IMG/VR virus record: IMGVR_UViG_3300043409_000928
Span: 1-64,000 of that record
Length of the DNA stretch: 64,000 nucleotides
Strand: one strand, 5' to 3'
Source of the DNA: a virus
Under the pieces are notes generated by a model that made no database searches, had not been told where the DNA came from, and saw only the letters and a program-made list of their open reading frames with translations. Numbering within the stretch: the stretch's first letter is position 1; each line of letters opens with the position of its first letter. The translations under genes were made by a program, and so were the position numbers. Below, piece by piece: positions 43,404 through 52,704 of the stretch.

Positions 43404-45146
43404 TCAAATCAATTTAAATAGGCCAAACGCACTGCCATTTTCGTTGCTGTATGCCAGATAGTTGACATTAGAATTTCCTGGAATAGAACTTGAACCAAAC
43501 CAGTATGATGCTCGTTCTTGTTCTGTAACAACTGCCCATGTACCGTCACCATCAATTACTTCGCCATCGCTGTCTCTATTCAGTACCCACTTTTGTGTAA
43601 TTGTAGATTCTGAGTTATACCACCATACTGATTCTGTTGGTACTAGTGGCTCAACAGTTCCTGAATAAATTCTATTCTCTGCGGCAAAGTATATGTTGGT
43701 TCCAAACTCATTTGTAATTCTTCTTTGGTAGCCTTCGTCTCCTGGAATACCGTTTGCATCTTCTAATAATTCTGCTGTTTCGAGTCTGCTCAATCCTTGA
43801 TTGAATTTTACTACCTTGCCATCTCCTCCAATCATTGGTTTCAAATCTGTTCCTACTTTACAAATATAAAATTCTGGAGCAACTGATGCTGGGACTAAAT
43901 TATTGGTTGTATCAAACGAAAATCCATTTAGTTCAGCACTTGGAATTGACAGTATATGATTGTATCCTCTATGCAATGTAATTTCAGGATTCCTGTTTAG
44001 GTAAACATCTTTACGACCATTGACCACTTGTTCACTTTGTACTCCTGTCACAGCCCAACAGTTTCTATCTGCAATCCATACAAAGTTAAAATTTGTCACT
44101 GGAGGATCAATGATTGCTTCGGCTGTGGCATCACCACCATCTTGTTCGTTACCAGAAATTGTGTTTGCGTTATATCCTATGAACTTTCCGCAATAGTCGT
44201 ACAATGGTTCTAGTTGAGCAAAGAATGGATCTTGTGGAGTCAGTGCCGCAATGGCCAAGGCATAAACATCTGGGCCAACAATGCTTGGCCAAATATTATT
44301 ATTTCTTATACCGTTAATATCTGCAGGATAGTTTGCTGTTTTTCCTAGGTTAGATACGATCGACTGTGCTTGTGCTGTTGCATCTTTTAAGTTGGGACTA
44401 TCAATAGGCGGGTATGGAGGATTCCATTTAACAGCGGGCGCAGATGCTATTGTTACTGGCTGTACGTCGGTGGTCTTATACGGCTTGCCAGTTTTTAAAT
44501 TTGTTTTGTGTCTAAAGTCAGGAAACAACTGTCTGTTGATTGATTTGTCAAGTGCTTTCTTAACTCCTTGTAATCTTTTAGTTAACTGGTCAATTTTTTG
44601 ACCTGGAATATTGGCCATCTTCCCGCCGTGCTTTTGAATACTACCAAGTATACTGCTTGGATTGTAAGAACCTGTATTAAGGCCGCCGTCGCCGTTTAAG
44701 CACAATTGTGGTTTTGTCAATCGACCAATGTCATTTAAGATTGCATTCATTTCAGCAAACTCGGCATCAATGATCTGGCTCAACACATCAGGGATTTTTG
44801 GCGCCTTGAGAGGAATTTTACATAGCCCATCTAACGCCAATAAACTTTGCACTTCTGCAATTGCACTGTTTACTCTGCCTAGTATTTCTTTTGCGCCAGA
44901 TAGATCTTCTAGTGCCTTTAACTGATCTTTGATGCCGCGCAGTTCATTTTGTAAATCTTTGATCGTAGGCAAGTCAGTATTTTCAGAAATTAATGCATCA
45001 AGGTCAAGCTTTATACATAACAAAGGACCTTTGAGCATGTTACTAAGACCACCAAACAGTATGGCACATATGATGTCCTTGATTGGTTTGTTCAAGATGC
45101 CTTTGGTCGCAACCTTAACGCCTGGGATAATTGGGATGTCTGCCAT
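43404..45146 (-). CDS. Baseplate-region structural protein, 580 aa
   Basis: N-terminal IPIIPGVKVATKGILNKP, a helical coiled-coil segment (TIKDLQNELRGIKDQLKALEDL), then beta-rich repeats ending in SEQVVNGRKDVYLNRNPEITL and a DGDGTWAVVTEQERASYWFGSS tail. Position next to peptidase and PAAR genes suggests a baseplate or tail-tip component. TATAAGTA late-type box at 45154-45161. No specific T4 counterpart recognised. Confidence 0.7.
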   Translation of the reverse strand: MADIPIIPGVKVATKGILNKPIKDIICAILFGGLSNMLKGPLLCIKLDLDALISENTDLPTIKDLQNELRGIKDQLKALEDLSGAKEILGRVNSAIAEVQSLLALDGLCKIPLKAPKIPDVLSQIIDAEFAEMNAILNDIGRLTKPQLCLNGDGGLNTGSYNPSSILGSIQKHGGKMANIPGQKIDQLTKRLQGVKKALDKSINRQLFPDFRHKTNLKTGKPYKTTDVQPVTIASAPAVKWNPPYPPIDSPNLKDATAQAQSIVSNLGKTANYPADINGIRNNNIWPSIVGPDVYALAIAALTPQDPFFAQLEPLYDYCGKFIGYNANTISGNEQDGGDATAEAIIDPPVTNFNFVWIADRNCWAVTGVQSEQVVNGRKDVYLNRNPEITLHRGYNHILSIPSAELNGFSFDTTNNLVPASVAPEFYICKVGTDLKPMIGGDGKVVKFNQGLSRLETAELLEDANGIPGDEGYQRRITNEFGTNIYFAAENRIYSGTVEPLVPTESVWWYNSESTITQKWVLNRDSDGEVIDGDGTWAVVTEQERASYWFGSSSIPGNSNVNYLAYSNENGSAFGLFKLI

Positions 45147-45153
45147 AGTGGAC

Positions 45154-45161
45154 TACTTATA
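45154..45161 (-). promoter_or_regulatory. Late promoter-like box
   Basis: TATAAGTA, one mismatch from the T4 late box, 7 nt before the ATG of the 580-aa gene. Confidence 0.4.
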
Positions 45162-45825
45162 CTAAATCTGAAGGGAGACCACCGCCGCTCCTGGCATGCC
45201 ATGTAAATGGATTACCACCAGTTCTAGTAACGCCAATTGCCGACGCCGCATTTGATGAGCCACCCAAGGCCACATGTGTCCAGTTGCCTTCAAACAACAA
45301 TTGACTGAACGGCAACCCAGCTGACCTTACAAATTTAAAGATTTTTTTGGCACCTTCAACCCCGCCAAGTGAAAGGTCAGCGGCACGACCCCAAGTGTGG
45401 TCACCGGTACCACTGCCACCAAGCTCTTTATCAAACGCACGAGTTCGATATCCTGAATTTATGTTTAGGGCTGGAAATTCTGCTTTGAGTGGATCAAGCA
45501 CCTGCTGGCAAAGCTTTTGCCAATTACATGCAATTTCAACAGCTGGACAAGATCCTTGACCATCAACAGGCTTGTATTTCATTTGGGAAAATCTGTAACT
45601 TTTACTACAGCCAGTATCCCATTGAGCATCTGTGTATGCTGTACAATCAGTTAAATCGACTGGTGGTGCAGGAGGTGGATCAGGACGATCTTTGTCACCA
45701 CCACCACCAGTTTTTTTCTGGTCTTCTGTGGCCGCAATATACCCAGCAGGCGTGTTATCGTAGTAAATTACTCCGCTTGGTGTCTTTTTGCGGCCGCCTT
45801 GGCCTGGTGATGTTGCTGTACACAT
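45157..45825 (-). CDS. Tail-associated M15 peptidase (D-Ala-D-Ala carboxypeptidase type), 222 aa
   Basis: A Pro/Gly-rich N-terminal half is followed by an M15-like zinc domain: NINSGYRTRAFDKELGGSGTGDH with His and GRAADLS with Asp, and WTHVALGG with the last His ligand. These enzymes cut peptidoglycan stem peptides. Its place in the baseplate block suggests local cell-wall opening during infection. Confidence 0.8.
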   Translation of the reverse strand: MCTATSPGQGGRKKTPSGVIYYDNTPAGYIAATEDQKKTGGGGDKDRPDPPPAPPVDLTDCTAYTDAQWDTGCSKSYRFSQMKYKPVDGQGSCPAVEIACNWQKLCQQVLDPLKAEFPALNINSGYRTRAFDKELGGSGTGDHTWGRAADLSLGGVEGAKKIFKFVRSAGLPFSQLLFEGNWTHVALGGSSNAASAIGVTRTGGNPFTWHARSGGGLPSDLV

Positions 45826-45852
45826 TGATTAAAACTCCCATGTCTAAGCCTA

Positions 45853-45860
45853 TATTTATG
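45853..45860 (-). promoter_or_regulatory. Late promoter-like box
   Basis: CATAAATA, 27 nt upstream of the M15 peptidase start. Confidence 0.4.
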
Positions 45861-45882
45861 GAAGTTTTACGGAATGAAAGGG

Positions 45883-46446
45883 CTAACCTTCCTCTCCTGG
45901 CGCTGGCACATAAGCAGGCGGCGGCACGCTCTCTTGCCAGTCAGGCGGATCATATTCAATTACAGCGTCTGGACTTCCTAAATTGGTCCCTTTCATTTTA
46001 ACTGCGCCAAGATCATACTCAACATAGCTAAACAAGTGACTACAATATTGTCTAGCACCAATCAGTGATTCATCTGTTAAAAGCCCTTCGGCCAGCACAC
46101 TTCCGCGGGCCCGTGCTATGGCAGTTCCTTTCGCATGACCAATTAACAATGGACCCGATGCATATCCAGAAAAGTTGACGCCGCCAAATGTAAGATTATA
46201 TCCATACTCCATAAAAGTTGTTTCAAGAAACGCTTTAACATTTTCTGGTAAACTTGCTCCAACTTTCTCTGATCTGAAATCCATCAAATATTGATGAGCT
46301 TCGACTCTGTTTAATGCAATTCTAGGATACGCTTGCATAAATTTATCTTGGGCCGCTCTACGGTTTTTACTAACTTCTAATACATAGTCCACAAAGCCGG
46401 ACTCATATTCTTGCACTAGTTCACTGCCAGTTACTGGTTCAGCCAT
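45883..46446 (-). CDS. Baseplate-block hypothetical protein, 187 aa
   Basis: LVQEYESGFVDYVLEVSKNRRAAQDKFMQAYPRI helical N-terminus, glycine-rich GVNFSGYASGPLLIGHAKG middle, and a Pro-rich C-terminus (DPPDWQESVPPPAYVPAPG). Overlaps the PAAR gene by 16 nt. Probably a virion component. Confidence 0.65.
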   Translation of the reverse strand: MAEPVTGSELVQEYESGFVDYVLEVSKNRRAAQDKFMQAYPRIALNRVEAHQYLMDFRSEKVGASLPENVKAFLETTFMEYGYNLTFGGVNFSGYASGPLLIGHAKGTAIARARGSVLAEGLLTDESLIGARQYCSHLFSYVEYDLGAVKMKGTNLGSPDAVIEYDPPDWQESVPPPAYVPAPGEEG

Positions 46447-47405
46447 GCGTCATCTCCTCCAAAAGGTAATAATTTTTCTTTGGGCAACTTACCATCTTTG
46501 GTCATTACTTCCATAATTTTTTGTGTATACCATGCTTCTCCGGTTGCTATTGCCTTAGCACTTAGTAAGTTGTCACCTGCTACTTGATTTACAACAATGT
46601 TACTTATCGGTGTAGATGCATTGTTTAACGATAAATCGTTGTTGAATGGCAATATTTCTTCTTTAATCGCAGGTACCACATCTATAATTTTTTGCCTATA
46701 CCATGCGTCAACTGCGGCTATAACACCATTGGATAATCCAGGATTAGCATTGCCAATTGAGGATGAGGCAAACATACTAGCAGATGCAACCACTGGAGGC
46801 ACACTACCTCCACTGAACGGTAAGCCTTGTGGGGGTGCTGCCGGTATGACACCAGAATTTATTACAGTCTGTATTATTTTATCCTCAAAGGCCGCTGTAG
46901 CACTTGCTTTTGCAGTTAGAGTTATACGCTTTAAACCTTCTGGTGTGTCAAATGGTAATCCTGCCGCCGGTGCCGCTTGAAAGGATTTCTCCAATACGGC
47001 ACTGATCACTGCCGCATTTACTGCCGCGATGGCCGCATTGGAAATATTAGGAGGTCCTATCGCCGGCGATGCTGGAGGTGTACTACTTCCGTCTGCATTA
47101 CTAGAACTAGATGTAGGTGTTTGGTTACCTGTGCCATTGGCTCCATCTACATATACATCTGGACTGCCATCTTCTCTAGTATGCCCGCATTCGTCTTCAT
47201 CACCTTGACGATTTACAGGTATCCCATTGATAAAAACTGTAGGACTACCGTTTGTAGTATATGACTCTATGTGTAAATCGTGTGATTCTACAAAACTTCC
47301 ATCAATTGCAATCAATAGGCCGTTGGCATAAACAGTACCCTGGGCAATATCTCGTATTTCCCCATCGCCATCATTTATGTCGCCTAATCGTTGAACGGCT
47401 GGCAT
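46431..47405 (-). CDS. PAAR-like tail-tip protein, 324 aa
   Basis: Start ATG 47405 (MPAVQRLGDINDGDGEI), adjacent to the upstream stop. The N-terminal 90 residues have the PAAR layout: GDINDGDG, TVYANGLLIAIDG, TVFINGIPVNRQGDEDECGH, a metal-coordinated tip that sharpens the spike. The rest is Ala/Pro/Ser-rich linker and three repeats of the type ...A..Y.QKI.. (VDAWYRQKIIDVV, GEAWYTQKIMEVM). Likely mounts on the baseplate hub. Confidence 0.82.
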   Translation of the reverse strand: MPAVQRLGDINDGDGEIRDIAQGTVYANGLLIAIDGSFVESHDLHIESYTTNGSPTVFINGIPVNRQGDEDECGHTREDGSPDVYVDGANGTGNQTPTSSSSNADGSSTPPASPAIGPPNISNAAIAAVNAAVISAVLEKSFQAAPAAGLPFDTPEGLKRITLTAKASATAAFEDKIIQTVINSGVIPAAPPQGLPFSGGSVPPVVASASMFASSSIGNANPGLSNGVIAAVDAWYRQKIIDVVPAIKEEILPFNNDLSLNNASTPISNIVVNQVAGDNLLSAKAIATGEAWYTQKIMEVMTKDGKLPKEKLLPFGGDDAWLNQ

Positions 47406-47406
47406 T

Positions 47407-47724
47407 TTAGTTGAAAACCATACCCTTTGGGGCAACTTGGATGCCGCTTAACGCTGAAGTGTATTGATCAGCAAGTTCTTTATCTGTATTTGCTACGCAC
47501 ACTACCAGTGCCTTATTGATCGACAAATCTCGAGTACTGCCAGGGGCAACTGTCATAAGGTATGGTGTTAGTGCTGGGCCACCTTTAGGGCCAACGCTGA
47601 GTGTGACTGGACGATCGATGACATAAAAGCCACTGTCTTCACTGGTGTAACATCCAATGAGTTCTTCTCCTGAACTCATTTTTAGTGTCACTACATCTCC
47701 GGCTTTTCTAATATTAAGTAACAT
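47407..47724 (-). CDS. Small beta-rich protein (possibly Sm/Hfq-like), 105 aa
   Basis: MLLNIRKAGDVVTLKMSSGEELIGCYTSEDSGFYVIDRPVTL has the five-strand feel of the Sm fold (short helix, then VTLKMSSGEELIGCY). Proteins of this length with the same pattern occur in T4-like phages as I recall. An RNA-binding role would be relevant to the many RNAs here, but I am not sure of it. Confidence 0.5.
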   Translation of the reverse strand: MLLNIRKAGDVVTLKMSSGEELIGCYTSEDSGFYVIDRPVTLSVGPKGGPALTPYLMTVAPGSTRDLSINKALVVCVANTDKELADQYTSALSGIQVAPKGMVFN

Positions 47725-47998
47725 TTCTTTCCTTTAAAAATTTATCTATACCAAGGCTATTTCCAACATATTGCCCCATGAACCAAAACTGCGGGACAAG
47801 ATTAGGATTGTATCCCAGTCTATGTTCCCAAATTTTAAATACTTTTTTAGTTCCTATTACATTCAAGTCGTATATATCAAACTTAAACCCTGCATCAACC
47901 AACTTACGCAACGATTCCTTGCAACCAGGGCAAAATTTCATTACATACAATTCACTGGAATCAGAGTTTAAATCCAGCGAAGGTACTTTTGCTAACAT
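47714..47998 (-). CDS. Glutaredoxin-like protein, 94 aa
   Basis: Start taken at ATG 47998 (MLAKVPSLDLNSDSSELYVMKF), after GGAGG; earlier in-frame ATGs would overlap nrdB deeply. Redox site CPGC in MKFCPGCKESL, then VPQFWFMGQYVG, the cis-Pro block. Glutaredoxins supply electrons to ribonucleotide reductase, whose genes lie immediately upstream. Confidence 0.85.
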   Translation of the reverse strand: MLAKVPSLDLNSDSSELYVMKFCPGCKESLRKLVDAGFKFDIYDLNVIGTKKVFKIWEHRLGYNPNLVPQFWFMGQYVGNSLGIDKFLKERNVT

Positions 47999-49061
47999 CT
48001 TGCTTAATTCCTCCAATGACATAACTTTCAATTTCGGTTTCTTGGGGGGCCACTTGAAGTCCCTTGCTACTTGTCCAATGCTCTGTCCAAGGTAACGGAT
48101 TATCGTTAGCACTTCGGTCATATCGTTGTTCAACTCCTAGCCCTTTAAGACGGCGATTACCAATGTATTCAACATACTGATGTAATAGACGTTCATTTAA
48201 ACCAACAATAGCACCTCGGCTAAACAAATGGTCTGCCCAATCTTTTTCTTCAGCAACAACTTGGTCATAAATTTCACCAATGGCTGAATAATTCTCTTGT
48301 GCAATTTCCTGCATTTCAGGGTCATCCCCTCTTTGCCAATTCTTAATGATGTGACTGGTAATGCTTAGATGTTGGCTTTCGTCTCGAGCAATCAAACTAA
48401 TAATTTTAGCAGAGCCTTCCATTTTTTTTAGTTCGCCAAAAGCAAAGCTACATGCAAAGCTGACAAAAAACCTAAGTGCTTCAAGTGCGTTTACATTTAC
48501 CATGGCCAAGAACAGCTTCTTTTTGACATCTCGCATTGTACCTTTGCCTGCTACTGTAAATTGCTGTGCCGCGGCAATGAATTCATCGTATGATTTGGTC
48601 ACTGATTTAGCCCTGGCAATAATCTTCTCATCATCCAGCATGGTATCAAATACTTCGCTTGGATCACTGTAAACATTTTTAATAATATGTGTGTATGACC
48701 TGCTGTGAATGTTTTCAAAGAATTGCCATGCGTTCATGCATCCTTCAAGTTCGGGCAACGAACAATATGGCATGAATGCCATTGCTGGCGCACGACCTTG
48801 TACGCTGTCAAGCAGTATTTGATACTTTAAGTTGGCAGTGAAAATAAACTTCTGTTCATCACGGAAGTCCATGTAGTCACTACGATCTTTTTGCAAACTT
48901 ACTTCTTCAGGTCTCCAGAAATATCCAAGCTGTGTTTGTGTAAGTTTATCAAACACCGGATACTTGAATACATCAAACCGTTGGGCATTTAGAGCCTCAC
49001 CAAAAAACATAGGCTGTTTGGTAAAGTCTACTTTATTCTGATTAAAAACTGTCGCTGACAT
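47961..49061 (-). CDS. nrdB: Ribonucleotide reductase class Ia, small subunit
   Basis: 366 aa. The iron-binding glutamates and histidines appear in MNAWQFFENIHSRSYTHI and SLIARDESQHLSITSHI. The typical C-terminal tail is present (ESYVIGGIKQDVSKSTF). NrdB carries the tyrosyl radical that starts reduction in NrdA. It lies 8 nt downstream of nrdA in one operon with glutaredoxin. Confidence 0.95.
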   Translation of the reverse strand: MSATVFNQNKVDFTKQPMFFGEALNAQRFDVFKYPVFDKLTQTQLGYFWRPEEVSLQKDRSDYMDFRDEQKFIFTANLKYQILLDSVQGRAPAMAFMPYCSLPELEGCMNAWQFFENIHSRSYTHIIKNVYSDPSEVFDTMLDDEKIIARAKSVTKSYDEFIAAAQQFTVAGKGTMRDVKKKLFLAMVNVNALEALRFFVSFACSFAFGELKKMEGSAKIISLIARDESQHLSITSHIIKNWQRGDDPEMQEIAQENYSAIGEIYDQVVAEEKDWADHLFSRGAIVGLNERLLHQYVEYIGNRRLKGLGVEQRYDRSANDNPLPWTEHWTSSKGLQVAPQETEIESYVIGGIKQDVSKSTFAGFKL

Positions 49062-49069
49062 TCAAATCC

Positions 49070-51403
49070 TTAAATTGTGCAAGCTTCGCAAGCTTCGTCA
49101 CTATCGGGTATTAATAGTGTCGGTTGTAAATTATGATGGGTGTCTGACACAGATTGTATGTTATCTTCATCTTCACCTTTCATATCGTATGTATTCTGGT
49201 AGTAACTGGTTTTCCAACCCAATTTATATGTGGTCAACAGATCTGTGAACATCACACTCATTGGCACTTCGTTGTCTGGATAATGTTTTGGATTGTAACT
49301 CCAATTTCCACTAATGGCTTGATCAAAGTATTTTTGCATTGCGGCCACAATACGAATGTAACCATCGTTAACGCCTTCTTCATACAGGTAAGAGTACTCA
49401 TTTTTCAATGAATTATATTGAGGAACAATTTGTTTCAACGGACCTTTCTTACTCTTCTTTGTACTCATTGCGGCTCGCGGTGGCTCAATACCATTTGTTT
49501 CATTGCTGGCCACACTACTAGATTCACTGGGCATTTGTGCGCTCAGTGTGCTGTGACGCATGCCATGCTCTGCAACTTCTCTGCGTAGGGCTTCCCAATC
49601 GTAATGTAATTCAGTGCCGAGAAACTCGTCAACTTCACGCTTGTATGTGTCAACTGGTAAAATGCCTTGGCTGTATTTTGTACGATCAAAGAATTCACAT
49701 GGACCTTTTTCCTTGGCCAACTGCACACTGGCCTTGATCAAATAATACTGGAATGCTTCTGTTAAACGATTGACTGACCTGGCGGCTTCTGGATCGCTGT
49801 ACTTTAAACCTTTCTTGGCCAGGTAATGTGCCATACCAATGTAACCAATTCCAAGACTGCGACGAGCCTTGGTACTGCGCTCTGCGGCCGCAACTGGGTA
49901 ACGCTGATAGTCAATGATCTGATCCAGAGCACGAACCGCCAGTTCTGTTAGATTTTTAAGATCATCTAACTCTCTTAGATTGCCAACATTGATTGCACTA
50001 AGAATACAAAGGGCAATTTCTCCTTCGACATCATCCATGGATTGAATTGGATCTGTTGGCAATGTAATTTCTTGACACAGGTTACTCATGCGAATCATAT
50101 CTTGAAAGCTACTGTGACTGTTACAGTGGTCAATGTTCATGATATAGATGCGGCCGGTTTCGGCTCTCTCTTTCAGCATCTGCCCAAACAATGCCATTGC
50201 CTTCACAGTCTTCTTTGGAATCTTAGAATTGTTTTCGTATTTTACATACAGCGCATCAAAGGTATCGTTGTTACCAAATGCTTCGTACAGGCCAGGAACA
50301 TCATGTGGTGAGAACAGTGTGATGTCACCATCAACAATCAGTCTCTCATAGAACAGTTTGCTCAACTGGATTGAATAGTCCAACTTACGAACACGATTGT
50401 CTTCTGTTCCTTTGTTGTTCTTCAACACCAGTATGTCTTCAATTTCTTTGTGCCAAATTGGGAAATGCACAGTGGCACTTCCGCCACGCACACCATTTTG
50501 TGTACAGCTACGCACCACTGACTCAAATACTTTTAAGAAGGGAACAACTCCAGTGTGTGCCACTTCACCGCCTCGGATCTTTGAATTAATAGCACGAATG
50601 CGACCAAGATTTAGACCAATGCCAGCTCGTTGTGCAATGTAATAACCAACGGCGGTAGAACTATTAAAGATTGAAGGTAATGTGTCATCAACATCAACCA
50701 GCACACAACTGGCAAATTGTCGAATAGGGGTACGCACTCCGCTCATTACAGGAGTAGGAATATTAATTTTAAATGTAGAAATTGCGTCATAGTAACGACG
50801 AATGTAACTCAGACGCTTGTCAGCTGGATAGGTAGCAAACAATGTTGCCGCAATCATCATGTACATGTACTGTGGCGTTTCAAACACCCGACCATTGCTA
50901 CGATCTTGAACAAGATACTTGTCAACCACTTGGCGCATACCAGCGTAAGTGAAATCTAAATCACGCTGGTGGCTAATGTACACATCCAACTGGCGCCATT
51001 CTGGTTCGGTATATTGAGTCAACAATTCGGCATCATATACTCCTCGATCAACATTCTTTTTAACTAGATCATATAAAGGAATGTAATCAAATTGTCCAAA
51101 TACATCTTTGCGTAATCCGTATAGCAGTAAACGGGACGCGGCATATTGATAGTTTGGTTTTTCTAGGCTAACTAAATCGCTAGCACTACGCACTAGAATT
51201 TCTTGTATATCTGCGGTAGTGATGCCATCATTGAATTGCAAATCTGCATTCATTTCAATTTGACTTACGCTGACTCCTGCTAACCCTTCACAAGCCTCTT
51301 CTACCATTAAATGGATTTTGTTTATGTCCAACGGCTCTCGGTGCCCATCTCTCTTTACAACATTTATTATACTTTTGCTCATATCTCTTATTTGATTATC
51401 CAT
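49070..51403 (-). CDS. nrdA: Ribonucleotide reductase class Ia, large subunit
   Basis: 777 aa, usual length. An ATP-cone domain at the N-terminus (VVKRDGHREPLDINKIHLMVEEAC), catalytic features NLCQEITLPTDP and GYIGMAHYLAKKG, and the redox tail CEACTI at the C-terminus. Makes deoxyribonucleotides for phage DNA synthesis. The start could be the next Met (MSKSIINVV), since no clear RBS separates them. No intein is apparent. Confidence 0.96.
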   Translation of the reverse strand: MDNQIRDMSKSIINVVKRDGHREPLDINKIHLMVEEACEGLAGVSVSQIEMNADLQFNDGITTADIQEILVRSASDLVSLEKPNYQYAASRLLLYGLRKDVFGQFDYIPLYDLVKKNVDRGVYDAELLTQYTEPEWRQLDVYISHQRDLDFTYAGMRQVVDKYLVQDRSNGRVFETPQYMYMMIAATLFATYPADKRLSYIRRYYDAISTFKINIPTPVMSGVRTPIRQFASCVLVDVDDTLPSIFNSSTAVGYYIAQRAGIGLNLGRIRAINSKIRGGEVAHTGVVPFLKVFESVVRSCTQNGVRGGSATVHFPIWHKEIEDILVLKNNKGTEDNRVRKLDYSIQLSKLFYERLIVDGDITLFSPHDVPGLYEAFGNNDTFDALYVKYENNSKIPKKTVKAMALFGQMLKERAETGRIYIMNIDHCNSHSSFQDMIRMSNLCQEITLPTDPIQSMDDVEGEIALCILSAINVGNLRELDDLKNLTELAVRALDQIIDYQRYPVAAAERSTKARRSLGIGYIGMAHYLAKKGLKYSDPEAARSVNRLTEAFQYYLIKASVQLAKEKGPCEFFDRTKYSQGILPVDTYKREVDEFLGTELHYDWEALRREVAEHGMRHSTLSAQMPSESSSVASNETNGIEPPRAAMSTKKSKKGPLKQIVPQYNSLKNEYSYLYEEGVNDGYIRIVAAMQKYFDQAISGNWSYNPKHYPDNEVPMSVMFTDLLTTYKLGWKTSYYQNTYDMKGEDEDNIQSVSDTHHNLQPTLLIPDSDEACEACTI

Positions 51404-51468
51404 TGTTTGTAGTGCTCCATAGTCTTAAAACGGTCAAATACTTAACCAGGATCACTGACGTAATATCT

Positions 51469-51915
51469 TTACACTTTAACCAGCCTAGCTAGGTCGCTAG
51501 GCGCCCATATTTTTAAAATTTGCAAGTCTGCATTATTAATGTCAACTACTTCACCTACATAGTAATTTAACAATTGTTTGCTTGGCAGTAACGCCATAAG
51601 ACGCGGTTCGTTGTCAACTATGGCCAACATTAGCTCGCAGTCTTTGCCAAGAAGAGCCAATGTATAAAAAATGCCAAGTCCTTGTGCGCTGGGACAGAAG
51701 CTACCATCACCGACCAATTCCCAGGGATTGGGCCAAGTTTCTTGTCGCCAGGGATCAAATTTCTTATTAACCAATGGTACAAACTTCCACCATATAGCAA
51801 CCTTGCTATACAGTTCTGTATTGTCCAATCCGTCTAATGAGACACGCCATTCTCGCCATGCCAACAGCTTTCCTTGCTTATCAAGGAACCAATGATCTAA
51901 ATTTTGTTGTTCCAC
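51469..51915 (-). CDS. Conserved-type phage protein, 148 aa
   Basis: Start set at GTG 51915 (VEQQNLDHWFLDKQGKLLAW), right after TATAAATA at 51921-51928; the longer frame to 51963 starts upstream of that box. Trp-rich: LAWREWRVSLDGLDN, DPWRQETWPNPWELVGDG. Recurring type in T4-like phages next to nrd or exonuclease genes; function unknown. Confidence 0.65.
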   Translation of the reverse strand: MEQQNLDHWFLDKQGKLLAWREWRVSLDGLDNTELYSKVAIWWKFVPLVNKKFDPWRQETWPNPWELVGDGSFCPSAQGLGIFYTLALLGKDCELMLAIVDNEPRLMALLPSKQLLNYYVGEVVDINNADLQILKIWAPSDLARLVKV

Positions 51916-51920
51916 GCGGA

Positions 51921-51928
51921 TATTTATA
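51921..51928 (-). promoter_or_regulatory. T4-like late promoter box
   Basis: TATAAATA, 5 nt before the GTG of the 148-aa gene. Confidence 0.5.
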
Positions 51929-52595
51929 CTAGCTTGTAATACTGTTCTACTCGCTGTAACCAAAGATCGCTGTAGTGTTTAAATTCTGCGCCTTCAATTA
52001 TGAATGTTTCGTATGCACCTTCCCTATCAGCCATGAATAGCACACCTTGTTGAATATCAGTGCCATGTACTTCATTGTGTGCCAATGCGTAGGCTGTGGT
52101 TTGAATAAAGTAATCTTGCATCCACTCGGGCTTCTTCATTTTCTTGGCAGTCTTATGGTCCATGATACTGGGCTTGCCCTTGTACACGCCGCACAAGTCT
52201 GTGGTACCAGCATACAGGCCGGGGTAGTAAAGACTTGCTTCCATACCCCATACTTCATCAACGCCTGGAAGGCCGTTGTTGATAATCATGTCAGACATGC
52301 TACGAGCCAGCACATGGATAGGAGTACTACCCGGTGGTCGTTCTATGCCTTCTATAAAGTTTTCAACATGCTTGTGAACCAGTGTCCCAAGCCCTGCACT
52401 TTCTGTACTGATGCGTTGAGCTTCTGCTTCGCCTACTCGCTTGCGCCATTCAATTAAGAATGTTTTATCTGCGGTGCCACTCAGGATTGTTGTTACACTA
52501 GGAACCCGCGAGCCATCGGGGGTAGCATAAAGACGACTAGGACCGTCGATCCTAGTTAATTTTTCGTATTTGTATTTGGGATTAAAAGTTATCAT
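51924..52595 (-). CDS. PD-(D/E)XK exonuclease (RecB/Cas4-like), 223 aa
   Basis: The frame extends to 52601, but the start is set at ATG 52595 because the promoter at 52604-52632 predicts transcription near 52598. Nuclease core: VHKHVENFIEG, YAGTTDLCGVYKGKPSIMDHKTAKK (Asp and Asp-x-Lys) and QTTAYALAHNE. Family members process DNA ends in recombination. The mRNA would be nearly leaderless. Confidence 0.85.
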   Translation of the reverse strand: MITFNPKYKYEKLTRIDGPSRLYATPDGSRVPSVTTILSGTADKTFLIEWRKRVGEAEAQRISTESAGLGTLVHKHVENFIEGIERPPGSTPIHVLARSMSDMIINNGLPGVDEVWGMEASLYYPGLYAGTTDLCGVYKGKPSIMDHKTAKKMKKPEWMQDYFIQTTAYALAHNEVHGTDIQQGVLFMADREGAYETFIIEGAEFKHYSDLWLQRVEQYYKLV

Positions 52596-52603
52596 TGTCA
52601 TTT

Positions 52604-52632
52604 AGTATAAACGATAATGATGGAAAAGTCAA
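52604..52632 (-). promoter_or_regulatory. Sigma-70 promoter
   Basis: Minus strand TTGACT, 17 bp, TATACT, with a palindrome 17 bp upstream of the -35. Confidence 0.75.
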
Positions 52633-52649
52633 GAATTATTTTAAAAAGG

Positions 52650-52665
52650 GTTGTAGAAATACAAC
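52650..52665. promoter_or_regulatory. Operator-like palindrome copy 8
   Basis: GTTGTAGAAATACAAC, upstream of the exonuclease promoter. Confidence 0.6.
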
Positions 52666-52704
52666 AGATTTACTGGGCTCTACTTATTGTTAAGTTAGGG
52701 ATAA

